Source: Caloramator sp. E03 (GTDB lineage Bacteria; Bacillota; Clostridia; Clostridiales; Caloramatoraceae). Taken from it: a stretch of DNA of 64,000 nucleotides. Shown piece after piece: positions 41,810 to 53,129 of the stretch. Location of the stretch: positions 806,001-870,000 of the forward strand of contig NZ_CP040093.1 in assembly GCF_006016075.1 (NCBI RefSeq), in the 5' to 3' direction. The notes below the pieces were generated by a model, which saw only the letters and a list, made by a program, of their open reading frames with translations, made no database searches and had not been told where the DNA came from. Each line of letters opens with the position of its first letter. The first letter of the stretch is position 1. A program made the position numbers and the translations under genes.

Positions 41810-42874
41810 TTGTTGATTTTGCTATCAATATTTTGGGGAATAATGCTATGTTTAATACTTTGTGCTCCTTACAGCTATTATTTTCTCTTTATTCCTATGT
41901 TATTATTTTCAGTTATATTTTTATTAATAAACAGAAAAAATTTTAAAAAAATAAAATATATAAATATTATAATATTTTTTGTATGCTTTCTATTTTCCTA
42001 TCTTTCAGCAAGTTATATTATTTTTAAACCTGAAAGATTACAGACTCCCAAGATCAATATTGTTGACAGCAATAAGGAAGCTGTTATATTCTACTGCGAA
42101 GGCGAAATGGAAAAATATTCTCCATATTATTCTAATTACTTTTTTAAAAATGCTCCCTATATATTAAAACCTATATATGCATTTCAAATAAAACAAAAAT
42201 ACAAAATACTTAAAGTTAACCCAAAAATAAATGAACTTACAAAAGTTGCAGAGGATGTTAGAAGTTCACTTTTAAATTTCAGACCTTACTTTTTTTATAT
42301 AGCATTTTCAGGTTACTACCCTGAAATTAACAATGCTATAAACTCTGCAATGCTTGATGGATGCGGCAGCATAACTATTATTAATTACTCTAAAAGCCGC
42401 ATAATAGAAGATATCGTTAAAAATAAAATAGATTTAGAGTATCTATATAAAAAGGGAATAAAAATTAAATTTACTGAGCCGATTTATAATTCTATACTTT
42501 TTGTTGAATCTATAAGTTATAGAGTAAAAAATATGCCCATTAAATATGATGGCATAATCATAATTGATGAAGTTACAAATACGAGCAGCAGTATTAAAAC
42601 TTCATTAATAAATTCTGGATATTCTGATGATAATATAACAATAGATTTAGATGTCGATTCTTCAATGAAAAAGTTAAAAAAATTAAATTCAAAAAATATA
42701 TTATATATAAATCTTTTAGATGCGGGAAGTGGTATAAGAGGTGAAATAGATCTGCCAAACCAATTCAAAAAATATTCCACCGATATGACAATTACAGGCA
42801 TGAACTCTTGGGGATATGATAAAAATCTTGTTAAAGCATGTATATATGAATTTTTAAGCTGCAGTTCAAAATAA
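41810..42874 (+). CDS. Unknown membrane-anchored protein
   Basis: A 354-residue protein with three hydrophobic helices in the first 75 residues (LLSIFWGIMLCLILCAPYSY, LFIPMLLFSVIFLLI, IIIFFVCFLFSYLSASYII). A large soluble domain with alternating strands and helices follows. I recognise no family motif. The start is TTG 41810, with GGAGGTGA 5 nt upstream, and a terminator follows the stop, so the gene looks expressed. It lies just after the repeat pair. Function unknown. Confidence 0.7.
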   Translation: MLILLSIFWGIMLCLILCAPYSYYFLFIPMLLFSVIFLLINRKNFKKIKYINIIIFFVCFLFSYLSASYIIFKPERLQTPKINIVDSNKEAVIFYCEGEMEKYSPYYSNYFFKNAPYILKPIYAFQIKQKYKILKVNPKINELTKVAEDVRSSLLNFRPYFFYIAFSGYYPEINNAINSAMLDGCGSITIINYSKSRIIEDIVKNKIDLEYLYKKGIKIKFTEPIYNSILFVESISYRVKNMPIKYDGIIIIDEVTNTSSSIKTSLINSGYSDDNITIDLDVDSSMKKLKKLNSKNILYINLLDAGSGIRGEIDLPNQFKKYSTDMTITGMNSWGYDKNLVKACIYEFLSCSSK

Positions 42875-42887
42875 AGAAACTGCAGCT
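42856..42887 (+). terminator. Terminator of the unknown membrane-protein gene
   Basis: AAGCTGCAGTT and AAACTGCAGCTT pair around the stop region and are followed by a T-rich tract. It may also serve the convergent GntR gene. Confidence 0.75.
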
Positions 42888-42894
42888 TAAATTT

Positions 42895-43560
42895 TTATTT
42901 CTCTGCAAGTTTTTTTAATACATTTTTGCTTGAATTTTCTACATGTATCGTAAGATACTTAACCGCTGCCTCGGCATCCCTTGATTCAAAAGCCTTTAGA
43001 ATATCATAATGTTCCTTTAAAGCTTGTTCTTTTCTACCTGGTGTTGTTAATGATTCATGTCTTGCCCATTTAACATAAAATTGAAAGTCTCTTAAAATAT
43101 GTTGAAGTATATTACTATTAGTTGAAGTGAAAATTACATCATGAAATTTTGTATTAAGATCTGCTATTTGATCTATGTCATTTTTTTGTGTATAAAATTC
43201 CATAAGTTCATATAGTTCTTTCATTTGTTTTAATTTTTCATCGGTAATTTGCTCAATAGCCCATCTTGCAGCAAGGCCTTCAAGAACAATTCTTATCTTA
43301 TATATATCTTCCATATCCTTTTTAGTTATGCCTTTAACAATAACTCCTTTATTGGGTATACTTTCAACAAGTCCTTCAAGTTCAAGCTGTCTTATTGCCT
43401 CTCTAACTGGAGTTCTGCTGACATGGAGCTCATTTGCAAGTTTAAGTTCAATAAGATTCTCTCCTGGTTTATATTTACCATCTAATATATTTTCTCTTAA
43501 TATATTATATACTCTTCCTCTTAAAGAGTATTGATCTTCAAACATGTTATACTCTTTCAT
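42895..43560 (-). CDS. GntR-family regulator with FCD domain
   Basis: A 221-residue FadR-subfamily regulator. The winged helix (residues 10-75) has ELKLANELHVSRTPVREAIR and LEGLVESIPNKGVIVKG. The FCD ligand domain (about 85-215) carries the metal-binding His pattern in LNTKFHDVIF and LKEHYDILKAFESRD. AGGGG precedes the ATG. No metabolic partner gene is adjacent, so the effector is unknown. Confidence 0.92.
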   Translation of the reverse strand: MKEYNMFEDQYSLRGRVYNILRENILDGKYKPGENLIELKLANELHVSRTPVREAIRQLELEGLVESIPNKGVIVKGITKKDMEDIYKIRIVLEGLAARWAIEQITDEKLKQMKELYELMEFYTQKNDIDQIADLNTKFHDVIFTSTNSNILQHILRDFQFYVKWARHESLTTPGRKEQALKEHYDILKAFESRDAEAAVKYLTIHVENSSKNVLKKLAEK

Positions 43561-43680
43561 AAAATACCCCTAAAATACAACAGTATTGTTAGAATATTTT
43601 TTATAATTTTTCTATGCTATAAATACAACTATACATGTTAATTATATAATTGTTATAATTTCAAGTCAATTTTCTACTTA

Positions 43681-43716
43681 AACAAAAATACCAGAAAAAA
43701 TTCTGGTATTTTTGTT
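43681..43716 (-). terminator. Terminator of the NiaX-like gene
   Basis: A perfect stem, AACAAAAATACCAGAA with its complement, immediately after the stop codon. Confidence 0.85.
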
Positions 43717-43717
43717 A

Positions 43718-44209
43718 TTATGCTGTTTTAACTACCTTCGCTTTCTTTAATGCTTCAGCTATAAATACAGCAATTACTGAATCAACTGTATGATGAATTG
43801 CTGTTCCAAGTGCAACAACGATAAATATCTTATATAGATTAAAACCATAAAAAGGAATTACCACTATAGCTTCAAGCAATGCATGAAAAGGCATTGAAAT
43901 TGCAAGAGCTATCGAAAGATTATAGCCTTTTTTAATTGCTACTGCACCAACATAACCAACGACAGCGTGCATTAATGCTCTTGCTGCAACTATAGGGCCA
44001 AGTTTTATTAAAAATCCTATAGCTGATACCAACCCTACCATAACTGCTGCCATAGGACTTACAATCATTGCTAAAAAAAGAGGTACATGAGACATTATAG
44101 TTGCAGTAAAAGGTGGTATGCTAACCATTAGAAAACCTCCAAAGGCAAGAGGTATTAAAAGAGCCATTGCTGATAAAAGCGCACCTATTGTTAATTCTCT
44201 AATCTTCAT
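43718..44209 (-). CDS. ECF transporter S component, NiaX-like (putative niacin)
   Basis: A 163-residue integral membrane protein with five or six helices. The segment VSIPPFTATIMSHVPLFLAM, followed by SPMAAVMVGLVSAIGF, fits the niacin S-component pattern. S components bind the vitamin and share a common EcfA/A'/T module, which is not encoded here. GGGGG lies before the ATG. An inverted repeat sits directly upstream and is a likely operator. Vitamin specificity is inferred from sequence resemblance only. Confidence 0.7.
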   Translation of the reverse strand: MKIRELTIGALLSAMALLIPLAFGGFLMVSIPPFTATIMSHVPLFLAMIVSPMAAVMVGLVSAIGFLIKLGPIVAARALMHAVVGYVGAVAIKKGYNLSIALAISMPFHALLEAIVVIPFYGFNLYKIFIVVALGTAIHHTVDSVIAVFIAEALKKAKVVKTA

Positions 44210-44221
44210 TTTACAACCCCC

Positions 44222-44267
44222 AAAACAAATGTCTTTACATTAATATTATTGTAATGACATTTGTTTT
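44222..44267. promoter_or_regulatory. Inverted-repeat operator upstream of the NiaX-like gene
   Basis: Arms AAAACAAATGTC (44222-44233) and GACATTTGTTTT (44256-44267) are perfect and 22 nt apart. TTACA and TGTAA continue the symmetry inside. The two halves TGTCTTTACA and TGTAATGACA suggest a dimeric repressor such as NiaR; the regulator is not identified. Confidence 0.65.
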
Positions 44268-44296
44268 GTCAAGCCTGTATTGATTGAAATTTTAAA

Positions 44297-44773
44297 TTAA
44301 CCTCTTACTTCATCATCTTTATAGATTTCATAAGCTCTATCTGTATACATTATTCCATCTAAATGATCAATTTCATGGCAAAAGACTCTACATAAAAGTT
44401 CTTCTGCCTTATAACTAACCTCCTGCCCCTTATCATTTATACCTTTTACAATAACTTTTGCAGGTCTTTCAACATATCCATAATATCCTGGATAACTTAA
44501 ACAACTTTCTTCACTTTCTTGTTTTCCTGAAAAACTAACAATTCTTGGATTTATTAAAACTATCGGATCTGCTCCATTTCTTAAATCTATAAAAATTATT
44601 CTCTTATTAACCCCTATTTGAGGTGCAGCAAGTCCTATTCCATTATCTGTACTATATAATGTATCCTTTAAATCTTGAATTATATTTTTTATTTTATCAT
44701 CAATTTTTGCAACGCTTGTGCTTTTGGCTTTAAGTGCTGGATGACCTTTTTTAACTATTTCTCTTACTGCCAT
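44297..44773 (-). CDS. def: Peptide deformylase
   Basis: A 158-residue metallo-hydrolase removing formyl groups from nascent peptides. All three motifs are intact: GIGLAAPQIG near residue 43, EESCLSYPG near 85 and the zinc-binding HEIDHLDG near 130. The start is ATG 44773 with GGAGG 7 nt upstream; longer in-frame starts run into the ribosome binding site. Single gene. Confidence 0.97.
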   Translation of the reverse strand: MAVREIVKKGHPALKAKSTSVAKIDDKIKNIIQDLKDTLYSTDNGIGLAAPQIGVNKRIIFIDLRNGADPIVLINPRIVSFSGKQESEESCLSYPGYYGYVERPAKVIVKGINDKGQEVSYKAEELLCRVFCHEIDHLDGIMYTDRAYEIYKDDEVRG

Positions 44774-44860
44774 TTTCATTCCTCCCAAAACTCAAAAATT
44801 AATTGAACTTTATCTATTATATCATATATTTTATTCGTAACATTTATTTTTAATCACTTA

Positions 44861-44886
44861 AAAAAGGCTGCGTTTTGCAGCCTTTA
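44861..44886 (-). terminator. Terminator of the V-ATPase operon
   Basis: AAAGGCTGC and GCAGCCTTT form the stem, with a T-run on the minus strand directly after the ntpD stop. Confidence 0.88.
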
Positions 44887-45513
44887 TTTTTGTATCATAG
44901 TTTTTACCTTCATTAACCTTGTTAACGTTCCTCTTTCGTTTTCATCAAGCTTCATAGTAATATACTTTATTGTCTCTTGAAGCTGAGGAATCATAACATA
45001 TTCAAGAGCATTAACCCTTCGTCTTGTCTTTTCAATCTCATCAGCCATAAGCTGACATGATTTTTCAACCTCAGCAAGTTCTAAAAGATGAGGCATTATA
45101 TCATATAGCTTTTTTATTGCACTATCAAGTTCACCCGTTGTTGTAGCATATCCATAAGGATAGATGCTTGCTCCTTCTTTTCCTTCCCTTACAAATTCCA
45201 TTACAGGTACATTAACGCTCATTATATTTTTCTTTGATATGTTAAGGCTTATTTTTTCTGTAGGCATTATAATTGCCTCTTCAAGGGACTCTGTAGACAT
45301 TACGGCCTTAGCCATCATAAAATTCTTTAAGGATTCAGTAAGTTCTCTCTCGACATTTTGCCTTAATTCATTGTTCTTTTTTATAAGCTCAATAAATTTT
45401 TTCATAAGCTCATCTTGCTTATCCTTTAAGAGTTTATGTCCCCTTGATGCAACTTTTAGCCTCTTTTTTAGCCTTGTAAGCTCCATTCGGGTTGGATTAA
45501 CATTTAGTTTCAT
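44884..45513 (-). CDS. ntpD: V-type ATPase subunit D (central stalk)
   Basis: A 209-residue coiled-coil rotor subunit. The N-terminal [20 protein letters not shown] motif and the long C-terminal helix ([20 protein letters not shown]) are typical. It forms the rotating shaft with subunit F between the A3B3 head and the membrane ring. Last gene of the operon, two bases after ntpB. Confidence 0.96.
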   Translation of the reverse strand: MKLNVNPTRMELTRLKKRLKVASRGHKLLKDKQDELMKKFIELIKKNNELRQNVERELTESLKNFMMAKAVMSTESLEEAIIMPTEKISLNISKKNIMSVNVPVMEFVREGKEGASIYPYGYATTTGELDSAIKKLYDIMPHLLELAEVEKSCQLMADEIEKTRRRVNALEYVMIPQLQETIKYITMKLDENERGTLTRLMKVKTMIQK

Positions 45514-45515
45514 TC

Positions 45516-46898
45516 CTATTCAACCCCTTTTTTGGGAAGGTACTTTTCTATATATTCATCTCTTATTCTCTTTAGCTCTGATTTTGGAAGTATAGATAGG
45601 AGCTCCCAGCCAATACTTAATGTTTCTTCTATGCTTCTGTTTTCATATTCACCTTGAGAAACATATCTCTTCTCAAACTCCTCAGCAAACTTTGCAAAGA
45701 GCTTATCTGTATCGGACAGTGCAGATTCTCCAAGTATTACTGCAAGTTCCTTTGCTTGTTTACCTTGAGCATAAGCTGAAAAGAGCTGGTTCATTGTATC
45801 TGCATGATCTTCTCTTGTTTTACCCTTACCAATACCTTTATCTTTAAGTCTTGAAAGGGATGGAAGAACATCAATCGGGGGCATTACTCCTTTTCTATAA
45901 AGTTCTCTGCTTAGTATTATCTGACCCTCTGTAATATATCCTGTAAGGTCAGGAATTGGATGAGTCTTATCATCTTCTGGCATTGTAAGTATTGGAATCT
46001 GGGTTATTGAACCTTCCCTTCCTTTTATTCTTCCTGCTCTTTCATATATAGTTGAAAGGTCTGTATAAAGATAACCTGGATATCCTCTTCTTCCAGGAAC
46101 TTCTTTTCTTGCAGCAGAAACCTCTCTTAAAGCTTCTGCATAGTTAGTCATATCTGTCATAATAACAAGAACGTGCATTCCTTTTTCATAAGCAAGATAT
46201 TCAGCACAGGTTAAAGCCATTCTTGGTGTTGCAATTCTTTCAATTGAAGGCTCATCAGCAAGATTTATAAATAGAACTGATCTATCTATAGCACCTGTTT
46301 TCTTAAAGTCAGATATAAAAAAGTCTGCTTCTTCAAAAGTAATACCCATTGCAGCAAATACAACTGCAAACTTACTATCAGCTGATAAGACTTTTGCCTG
46401 CCTTGCTATCTGTGCAGCAAGCCTTGCATGAGGAAGACCTGATCCTGAAAATATAGGAAGCTTTTGCCCTCTTACAAGAGTGTTAAGTCCATCTATTGCA
46501 GAAATACCCGTTTGAATAAATTCAGAAGGATAATCTCTTGCAACAGGGTTAATAGGCTCTCCAGATATATCCAGCCTTTTTTCAGGAATTATCTTTGGAC
46601 CTCCATCTTTTGGCCTTCCAAGTCCATCGAATACTCTACCAAGCATATCCATTGAAACTCCAAGTTCCAATGTTCTTCCTAAAAATCTTACTTTACTATC
46701 CCTAAGATTAATTCCAGCAGAACTTTCAAAAAGCTGAACTAAAGCTTTATCCTCATTGATTTCAAGAACTCTTCCACGTCTTATCTCTCCTGTTTGAGTT
46801 TCTATCTCAACAAGTTCATCAAAGGCAACCTTTTCAACCTTATCAACAAGCATAAGTGGTCCTGCAACTTCTCTTATCGTTCTGTATTCTTTAAGCAT
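45516..46898 (-). CDS. ntpB: V-type ATPase subunit B
   Basis: The non-catalytic nucleotide-site subunit of the A3B3 head, 460 residues. It has the expected B-type features: [38 protein letters not shown] (degenerate P-loop) and [20 protein letters not shown]. Its start overlaps the ntpA stop by 8 bp, with GGAGG inside ntpA. Confidence 0.97.
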   Translation of the reverse strand: MLKEYRTIREVAGPLMLVDKVEKVAFDELVEIETQTGEIRRGRVLEINEDKALVQLFESSAGINLRDSKVRFLGRTLELGVSMDMLGRVFDGLGRPKDGGPKIIPEKRLDISGEPINPVARDYPSEFIQTGISAIDGLNTLVRGQKLPIFSGSGLPHARLAAQIARQAKVLSADSKFAVVFAAMGITFEEADFFISDFKKTGAIDRSVLFINLADEPSIERIATPRMALTCAEYLAYEKGMHVLVIMTDMTNYAEALREVSAARKEVPGRRGYPGYLYTDLSTIYERAGRIKGREGSITQIPILTMPEDDKTHPIPDLTGYITEGQIILSRELYRKGVMPPIDVLPSLSRLKDKGIGKGKTREDHADTMNQLFSAYAQGKQAKELAVILGESALSDTDKLFAKFAEEFEKRYVSQGEYENRSIEETLSIGWELLSILPKSELKRIRDEYIEKYLPKKGVE

Positions 46899-48663
46899 TT
46901 ACTGCACCTCCCTCATAAAGAGAGTTTATCTGTTGTTTTAGTTCATCAAATATTGCATCAATCTTTTCCATTTCAGTTTCAGGTATATATTTTGCCCTTG
47001 CTATTTTCTCTCTAACTGGGAGAACAGTTAATTTACTAAGGTAAACCCCATTATCAAGGGCGTTTTGTGCAAGATGATAAAAATCAAGTATAAGTTTTAA
47101 CATCTTTGATTGTTTCTTTAATGATGTATAGGTATCAATTTCATGAAAGGCATTTTGATGCAAATAATCCTCTCTTAAGGATTTAGCAGCCTCAAGAGTT
47201 AACCTGTCTTTCTCAGATAGAGCATCAATACCAACAAGCCTTACTATTTCCTGAAGTTCATCTTCTTCCTGAAGTATCTTCATAGCTTCTTTTGTCATCT
47301 CTACCCATCCGCTTATTCCCATATTTTCAATATATGGTCCTATTTTATCAAGATAAAGTGAATAGCTCAAAAGCCAGTTAATAGCTGGGAAGTGTCTTCT
47401 ATATGCAAGCTGAGAATCAAGTCCCCAGAACACCTTAACTATTTTTAATGTTGCCTGAGTTACAGGCTCTGATAAGTCTCCACCTGGAGGTGAAACAGCT
47501 CCTATAACTGTTAGGGCACCTATTCTTCCATCACTTCCAAGGCATTCAACTTTACCTGCTCTTTCATAAAAAGCTGCAGCCCTTGATGTAAGATACGCTG
47601 GATAACCTTCTTCTCCAGGCATTTCCTCAAGACGACCTGACATCTCACGAAGAGCCTCTGCCCATCTTGATGTTGAATCAGCCATTATAGCAACAGAATA
47701 TCCCATATCCCTAAAATATTCTGCTATTGTAATTCCTGTATAAATTGAAGCTTCTCTTGCTGCAACAGGCATATTAGAAGTATTTGCTATAAGAACAGTT
47801 CTTTTCATAAGAGGCTCGCCTGTTTTAGGGTCTTTTAGTTCAGGGAATTCCATAAGAACATCTGTCATCTCATTTCCACGTTCCCCACATCCAATATAAA
47901 CAACAACCTCTGCATCTGCCCACTTTGCAAGCTGATGCTGCACAACTGTCTTACCACTACCAAAAGGTCCTGGTACACATGCTGTTCCACCCTTGGCAAC
48001 TGGAAAGAATGTATCAATTATTCTTTGCCCTGTAATCATTGGTTCTTCTGGAGCAATCTTGTTCTTATAAGGTCTTCCACGCCTTACAGGCCATTTTTGC
48101 ATCATAGTAAGGTTATGTTTATTACCATTCTTGTCTTTTACTACTGCAACAGTATCTAAAACTGTAAAGTTTCCTTCTTTTATATCCTCAATCTGACCTT
48201 CGATACCATAAGGAACCATTATTCTATGTTCAATTAGAGTTGTTTCCTGAACAATACCTATGATATCTCCTGGTACAACATTATCACCAACTTTTTTCAT
48301 TGGTTTGAAATTCCATTTTTTCTCCCTATTTAACGATGGTACATCTACACCTCTTGCAATAAAATCTCCTGCAATATTTCTAACAGCATCGAGAGGGCGC
48401 TGTATTCCATCAAACATTGCTTCTATAAGGCCAGGTCCAAGCTCAACACTAAGGGGCTCTCCAACTGATTCAACTGACTCTCCAGGGGCTAATCCTGAAG
48501 TTTCCTCATATACCTGAATAGAGGCTCTATCTCCTCTCATTTCGATTATCTCACCAATTAACCTTTTCTGACCTACTCTTACAACGTCAAACATTTTTGC
48601 ATTTTCCATTCCCTCTGCAATAACAAGAGGACCTGAAATTTTTACTATTCTTCCGTTACTCAA
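46891..48663 (-). CDS. ntpA: V-type ATPase catalytic subunit A
   Basis: The catalytic subunit, 590 residues. The P-loop is [17 protein letters not shown] near residue 230, followed by [11 protein letters not shown], and the A-type non-homologous insert lies between about 115 and 185. The start is TTG 48663, with AGAGGG 9 nt upstream, and the protein begins [14 protein letters not shown], matching the family. Confidence 0.97.
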   Translation of the reverse strand: MSNGRIVKISGPLVIAEGMENAKMFDVVRVGQKRLIGEIIEMRGDRASIQVYEETSGLAPGESVESVGEPLSVELGPGLIEAMFDGIQRPLDAVRNIAGDFIARGVDVPSLNREKKWNFKPMKKVGDNVVPGDIIGIVQETTLIEHRIMVPYGIEGQIEDIKEGNFTVLDTVAVVKDKNGNKHNLTMMQKWPVRRGRPYKNKIAPEEPMITGQRIIDTFFPVAKGGTACVPGPFGSGKTVVQHQLAKWADAEVVVYIGCGERGNEMTDVLMEFPELKDPKTGEPLMKRTVLIANTSNMPVAAREASIYTGITIAEYFRDMGYSVAIMADSTSRWAEALREMSGRLEEMPGEEGYPAYLTSRAAAFYERAGKVECLGSDGRIGALTVIGAVSPPGGDLSEPVTQATLKIVKVFWGLDSQLAYRRHFPAINWLLSYSLYLDKIGPYIENMGISGWVEMTKEAMKILQEEDELQEIVRLVGIDALSEKDRLTLEAAKSLREDYLHQNAFHEIDTYTSLKKQSKMLKLILDFYHLAQNALDNGVYLSKLTVLPVREKIARAKYIPETEMEKIDAIFDELKQQINSLYEGGAVNA

Positions 48664-48667
48664 GCTA

Positions 48668-48997
48668 TCAACCCTCTTTCTTTGATAAAATATCTACTCC
48701 GACAGCTTTTTCTACATTTTCTTTAATATTAGCCATACCAATTCCAAGACTTCCATTGCTTCCTGGTATCAGAATAATTGCCGGAAGCATTTGATTTTTA
48801 TATCTACTAATAGTTTCTTCTATGTCCTTTGCAACAGTTTCGGTCACAAAAATTATTCCATAGCCGTCTCTTGCCATAGCGTCTACTGCCTTCATAGCTT
48901 CCTCTGGGCTTTCTACTGCTTTTACAGTAAGCCCAAGTGCAAGAAAGGCTATAACTGCGTCTTTTTCTCCTACTACTCCTATTTTATACATAAACAT
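48668..48997 (-). CDS. ntpG: V-type ATPase subunit F
   Basis: A 109-residue stalk subunit with the Rossmann-like start [20 protein letters not shown] and the later [15 protein letters not shown]. The ATG at 48997 fits the AAAGG ribosome binding site best; the ATG at 48991 matches the usual family N-terminus and is equally possible. The gene overlaps the end of ntpC. Confidence 0.92.
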   Translation of the reverse strand: MFMYKIGVVGEKDAVIAFLALGLTVKAVESPEEAMKAVDAMARDGYGIIFVTETVAKDIEETISRYKNQMLPAIILIPGSNGSLGIGMANIKENVEKAVGVDILSKKEG

Positions 48998-49973
48998 CAC
49001 GCAGCCTTTCCCTTATAATATCAGGGCTTACTTCATTCTTTTTTCCTGTTAATATAATCCTGATAATCTTTATTTCATTTTCCCTTGCTAAAATGTACGC
49101 AATTAATGGGTCTGGTCCAAAACTTACAAGCTTTGCTTTTTTTAGATAGTCAATTATAAAGTTATCACCATATTTCTCAATACTTCCAAGATCACCTTTT
49201 TTGATATATTCTCCTATTCCTTCCTTTATCCATTTAAAGTGATCTGTATGTATTATTTTATTTGTAAAGCTTTCAAGTGAATCAGTAACATTATTAATAA
49301 ATAAATCCTTATCAAGTCTTCCTCCGGGTAAAAATACTTTTTGCATAAATTCGCGGCCACGTTCTTGAATATTTACCCTTATAAAAGATTTTATATTTAT
49401 TATGTCTATCATAAGTCTAACAATATCTAATAGATACTCCATTTTGCTGTTTTCTGCTATTTCAAGCATATAGGCATATATTCCTTTATCTATTGTTATG
49501 TCAATTTCCTGTGGATCCTGATGGTTTTTATAATTTTCAAAGGCTTTTTCAACGTAGCTTCTTAGTGTTTTAGGTAAATCTCTAAAGTTTTCTTCTTTTA
49601 TCATAATAACAAGCTTATCAAGAGGAATTGTACCTGCATCTACAGTAAGATAAAGAGTATCAATTCCTGAAAGTTTACCCTTTATAAGGCTTTTTATATT
49701 GTGTCCGTCATAGCGAAGGGCTAAAATGTCAACAACTTCTTTTATAGGAGATATTTTGTACATTTCCCTATAAAGATCAGCAGTTGCTTTTTTTAGTCCC
49801 TCTTCATAGCTTGGTATTAAAAGATAGCTTCCATATTGAGTATCTTGAAGAAACCTTAAGCAGTCATTAAAATCCCTCGCCTCAACCATCGCTTCGATTT
49901 TAGCCTTGTCAATCATTTTTGTTTCTAAAGATCTTATTCTTGCAATACTCTGTGCAAAAATAGTATTATCCAT
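48984..49973 (-). CDS. ntpC: V-type ATPase subunit C (d-type connector)
   Basis: A 329-residue helical funnel protein linking the central stalk to the membrane ring. It has the typical internally repeated helical layout with MVEARDFNDCLRFLQDTQYG and KEVVDILALRYDGHNIKSLI-type motifs. The ATG at 49973 (GGAGGG upstream) is chosen over 50018. Confidence 0.94.
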   Translation of the reverse strand: MDNTIFAQSIARIRSLETKMIDKAKIEAMVEARDFNDCLRFLQDTQYGSYLLIPSYEEGLKKATADLYREMYKISPIKEVVDILALRYDGHNIKSLIKGKLSGIDTLYLTVDAGTIPLDKLVIMIKEENFRDLPKTLRSYVEKAFENYKNHQDPQEIDITIDKGIYAYMLEIAENSKMEYLLDIVRLMIDIINIKSFIRVNIQERGREFMQKVFLPGGRLDKDLFINNVTDSLESFTNKIIHTDHFKWIKEGIGEYIKKGDLGSIEKYGDNFIIDYLKKAKLVSFGPDPLIAYILARENEIKIIRIILTGKKNEVSPDIIRERLRDVYV

Positions 49974-50059
49974 ATCTTGCCCTCCCTTTCTAAGTTCGGA
50001 GGTAAATCTCAGAGCCAATCGGCATCTGTTTCCCTTATTCCTTCCGTAATTTTGTAATA

Positions 50060-50662
50060 TTATTTGCTAAATAAGAGAGTTGCAATTTCACCCTCAAGGT
50101 TTTCTCTAAATGCCCTTATTTGGGAATCTATTGAGCAATTAATCTCAAGTCCACCTTTTTTAAGTATGAAACCAGATAATATGTTTCTAACTTCACTGCT
50201 CAATTTAAGGTTTCCATTTTTACCTTGCCTTTTCAATTCTGCATTTACTTCATCGATAATATTTGTATTTATTCTTTCTTTATCCTTGCTTGAGAAAATA
50301 ACTTCTTCATCTCCAGTTTCAACATTATTTATTAAAAGTTTTTTTATAAAGTTTGCATATTCATCATTATTCATTGAAGATACTCTTTCAATTACAAGGC
50401 TAAACACCTTATCAATTACCTGCTGTTTTGCTGAGAGAATCAAATTTCTTGCATCAAGCTGAGCTCTTGCAATAAGTCTATCTTTTTTTTCCCTTCCATC
50501 CTTCTCTGCCCTTTGCTTTATATCTTCAAGAATCTCATCAGCCTTTAATTTCGCAGCATTTATAACCTCATCAGCCTTTGATTTTGCATCGTTTTCTATC
50601 TCAGCTGCTCTTTTTCTGTCATCCTCTAAAAGTCTGTTTTTTAAATTATCAACTCCGGCCAT
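50060..50662 (-). CDS. ntpE: V-type ATPase subunit E (peripheral stalk)
   Basis: A 200-residue peripheral-stalk subunit with a long N-terminal coiled coil (KRAAEIENDAKSKADEVINA) and a C-terminal alpha/beta domain (GGLEINCSIDSQIRAFRENL). The start is ATG 50662, with GGGAG 8 nt upstream; a GTG at 50671 is less likely. It pairs with the small coiled-coil subunit encoded first in the operon. Confidence 0.93.
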   Translation of the reverse strand: MAGVDNLKNRLLEDDRKRAAEIENDAKSKADEVINAAKLKADEILEDIKQRAEKDGREKKDRLIARAQLDARNLILSAKQQVIDKVFSLVIERVSSMNNDEYANFIKKLLINNVETGDEEVIFSSKDKERINTNIIDEVNAELKRQGKNGNLKLSSEVRNILSGFILKKGGLEINCSIDSQIRAFRENLEGEIATLLFSK

Positions 50663-50675
50663 TTGTGCCACTCCC

Positions 50676-51194
<519 letters not shown>

Positions 51195-53129
51195 TTATCT
51201 TTCTGTATTTACCTTTATAAATTTTGTTTTTATTTTTAAAGGCTCGAAGGCTTTGCCTCCTCCTTCATAAAACTTACCAAAGAATTCAAGGTATTGTAAT
51301 CTGCACGTATGAACAAAGGTCCCAAGTGCACCAATTAAAAAATTAAATGTGTGGCCTGCAACAAATATTATTGGTCCAAATATATAGGCTATTGCTCCTT
51401 TTCCAAGAAGACCTACTAAAAGGTTAAAGGACCAGCCTATAAGTCCCGATGCAAGACCTAATGCTAAAAGTCTTGAGTAGGAAAGTGCATCTCCAAGATA
51501 GGATGTTACTCCATAAAGGGAATATAATCCTCCAAAGAACTTTCCAACTATTGACTCGTTTTCTCTTCCCTGTGTAAAGAGTATTATAAGGGCTCCAGCT
51601 ATTGCCGTTATCTTTGCAATACCAACTCCTCCAACTCCTGCAAGGGAACCTAAAAGCATCCATATTAGGCCTGAAAGGAATATATACCAGGAAAAAACAT
51701 CCATAAATGCATCTAATACTTTGCCCGATTTTATAAGACTATATGCTTTTACTCCAAGGCCTACATAAAGATGAACTATACCAAAGGCTATTGAAACTTT
51801 AAGCACATCCATAGGATTATCTACAGGATTTAGCCAAATAGGTTTAAATGTTATTATACCTCCAAAAAAGCTTCCATACAAAATTCCAAAGATTATAGTA
51901 GGTATACTGCAATATACAAGCAGCTTTATTATTTTTTTACTTTCTCCTTCTAAATCCATCTTTTTTAACATGAAAAGTCCAACTGCAAGCATAAGTATTC
52001 CATAACCTAAATCAGCCATCATCATTCCAAAGAACAGAAGGAAAAATGGCGTTAATACAGGCGTTGGATCTACCTCTGAAGGAAGCGGAAGTGCATACAT
52101 TGAAGTTATAACTTCAAAGGGTTCCACTATCTGATTATTTTTCAGAAGTACTGGAGGTATATCATTTTCAGTTGGCTCCTCAAAAGATATATAAGCATCA
52201 GAAAAATTCTTAGATAAACTATTTATAATAGTATCCTCTTTAAACTCTGGTATCCATCCTTGAAGTATAAAGGTCTTTTGTGTTTTTATTAGGTTTGATA
52301 CAGATCTTTCAAGTTCAAGCTTTGATGATAAATAGTCAAATACCTTTTCTATATCTTCTATTTTTTCACAAAGCTCTAAAGCTCTATCATTAAGAACTTT
52401 TAAATCATTATCGAGCTTCTCTAACTCTTCTTTAAAAGCTTTTATTTGCTTTTCTGGAGCCAATGTTAATTCAAAATTAATCTTTGTAAACCCATATTTT
52501 TTAAGTATATCGGATATTTTATTAGAATCCTCTCTATGACATAAAATAAAAACATTTACGTCTTGCTGTTTTTCTGATATCTTCTCAATATATACGTCAT
52601 GAAAGGAAGAATTTAATTCTTCTATTATTTTATCCTCATACTTTTTAGTAATAGTACCTATAAAATAAGAAACGTTTTTTAACTTTAAAAGCTCATTATT
52701 AGAAATATCAAGATTAGACCAATTACTGTATTGTTCAATTTGAATGACTAATTTATTTTTCCTGTTTTTAATACTGTTTACATCATCGTCTATTTTCTTA
52801 CATTCAGAATATATACTTTGCCAATCTACAGTTTCTCCTATTTTATCGAACTCTTCTTTAGTAATAACAGGCTTTTTAGCAAACATACTACCTTTTTCAA
52901 GGTTATGTTGCTTTAAAAATTCATAACAAAACTTAATCTTGTTATAGTCTATTTCTGTTTGAGATACAGTCTTATTTTCTTTAAAATAACCGATGCCCTC
53001 TACTTCTTCAGACAAATTCTTTAAATCAATTATCTGAACACAACCATTTGATTGTAATAGATCTAATATTTCATCTCTTTGGCTTTGATGAGCAACCACG
53101 GTTATTTTCTTCATCTTAACTATTGCCAT
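51195..53129 (-). CDS. ntpI: V-type ATPase subunit I (a-subunit)
   Basis: A 644-residue stator subunit. The N-terminal cytoplasmic half (1-335) has coiled coils. The C-terminal half has about seven or eight membrane helices, starting with TPFFLLFFGMMMADLGYGIL and including the conserved channel region ALGLASGLIGWSFNLLVG. The ATG at 53129 overlaps the end of ntpF; the ribosome binding site is weak, implying translational coupling. Confidence 0.95.
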   Translation of the reverse strand: MAIVKMKKITVVAHQSQRDEILDLLQSNGCVQIIDLKNLSEEVEGIGYFKENKTVSQTEIDYNKIKFCYEFLKQHNLEKGSMFAKKPVITKEEFDKIGETVDWQSIYSECKKIDDDVNSIKNRKNKLVIQIEQYSNWSNLDISNNELLKLKNVSYFIGTITKKYEDKIIEELNSSFHDVYIEKISEKQQDVNVFILCHREDSNKISDILKKYGFTKINFELTLAPEKQIKAFKEELEKLDNDLKVLNDRALELCEKIEDIEKVFDYLSSKLELERSVSNLIKTQKTFILQGWIPEFKEDTIINSLSKNFSDAYISFEEPTENDIPPVLLKNNQIVEPFEVITSMYALPLPSEVDPTPVLTPFFLLFFGMMMADLGYGILMLAVGLFMLKKMDLEGESKKIIKLLVYCSIPTIIFGILYGSFFGGIITFKPIWLNPVDNPMDVLKVSIAFGIVHLYVGLGVKAYSLIKSGKVLDAFMDVFSWYIFLSGLIWMLLGSLAGVGGVGIAKITAIAGALIILFTQGRENESIVGKFFGGLYSLYGVTSYLGDALSYSRLLALGLASGLIGWSFNLLVGLLGKGAIAYIFGPIIFVAGHTFNFLIGALGTFVHTCRLQYLEFFGKFYEGGGKAFEPLKIKTKFIKVNTER

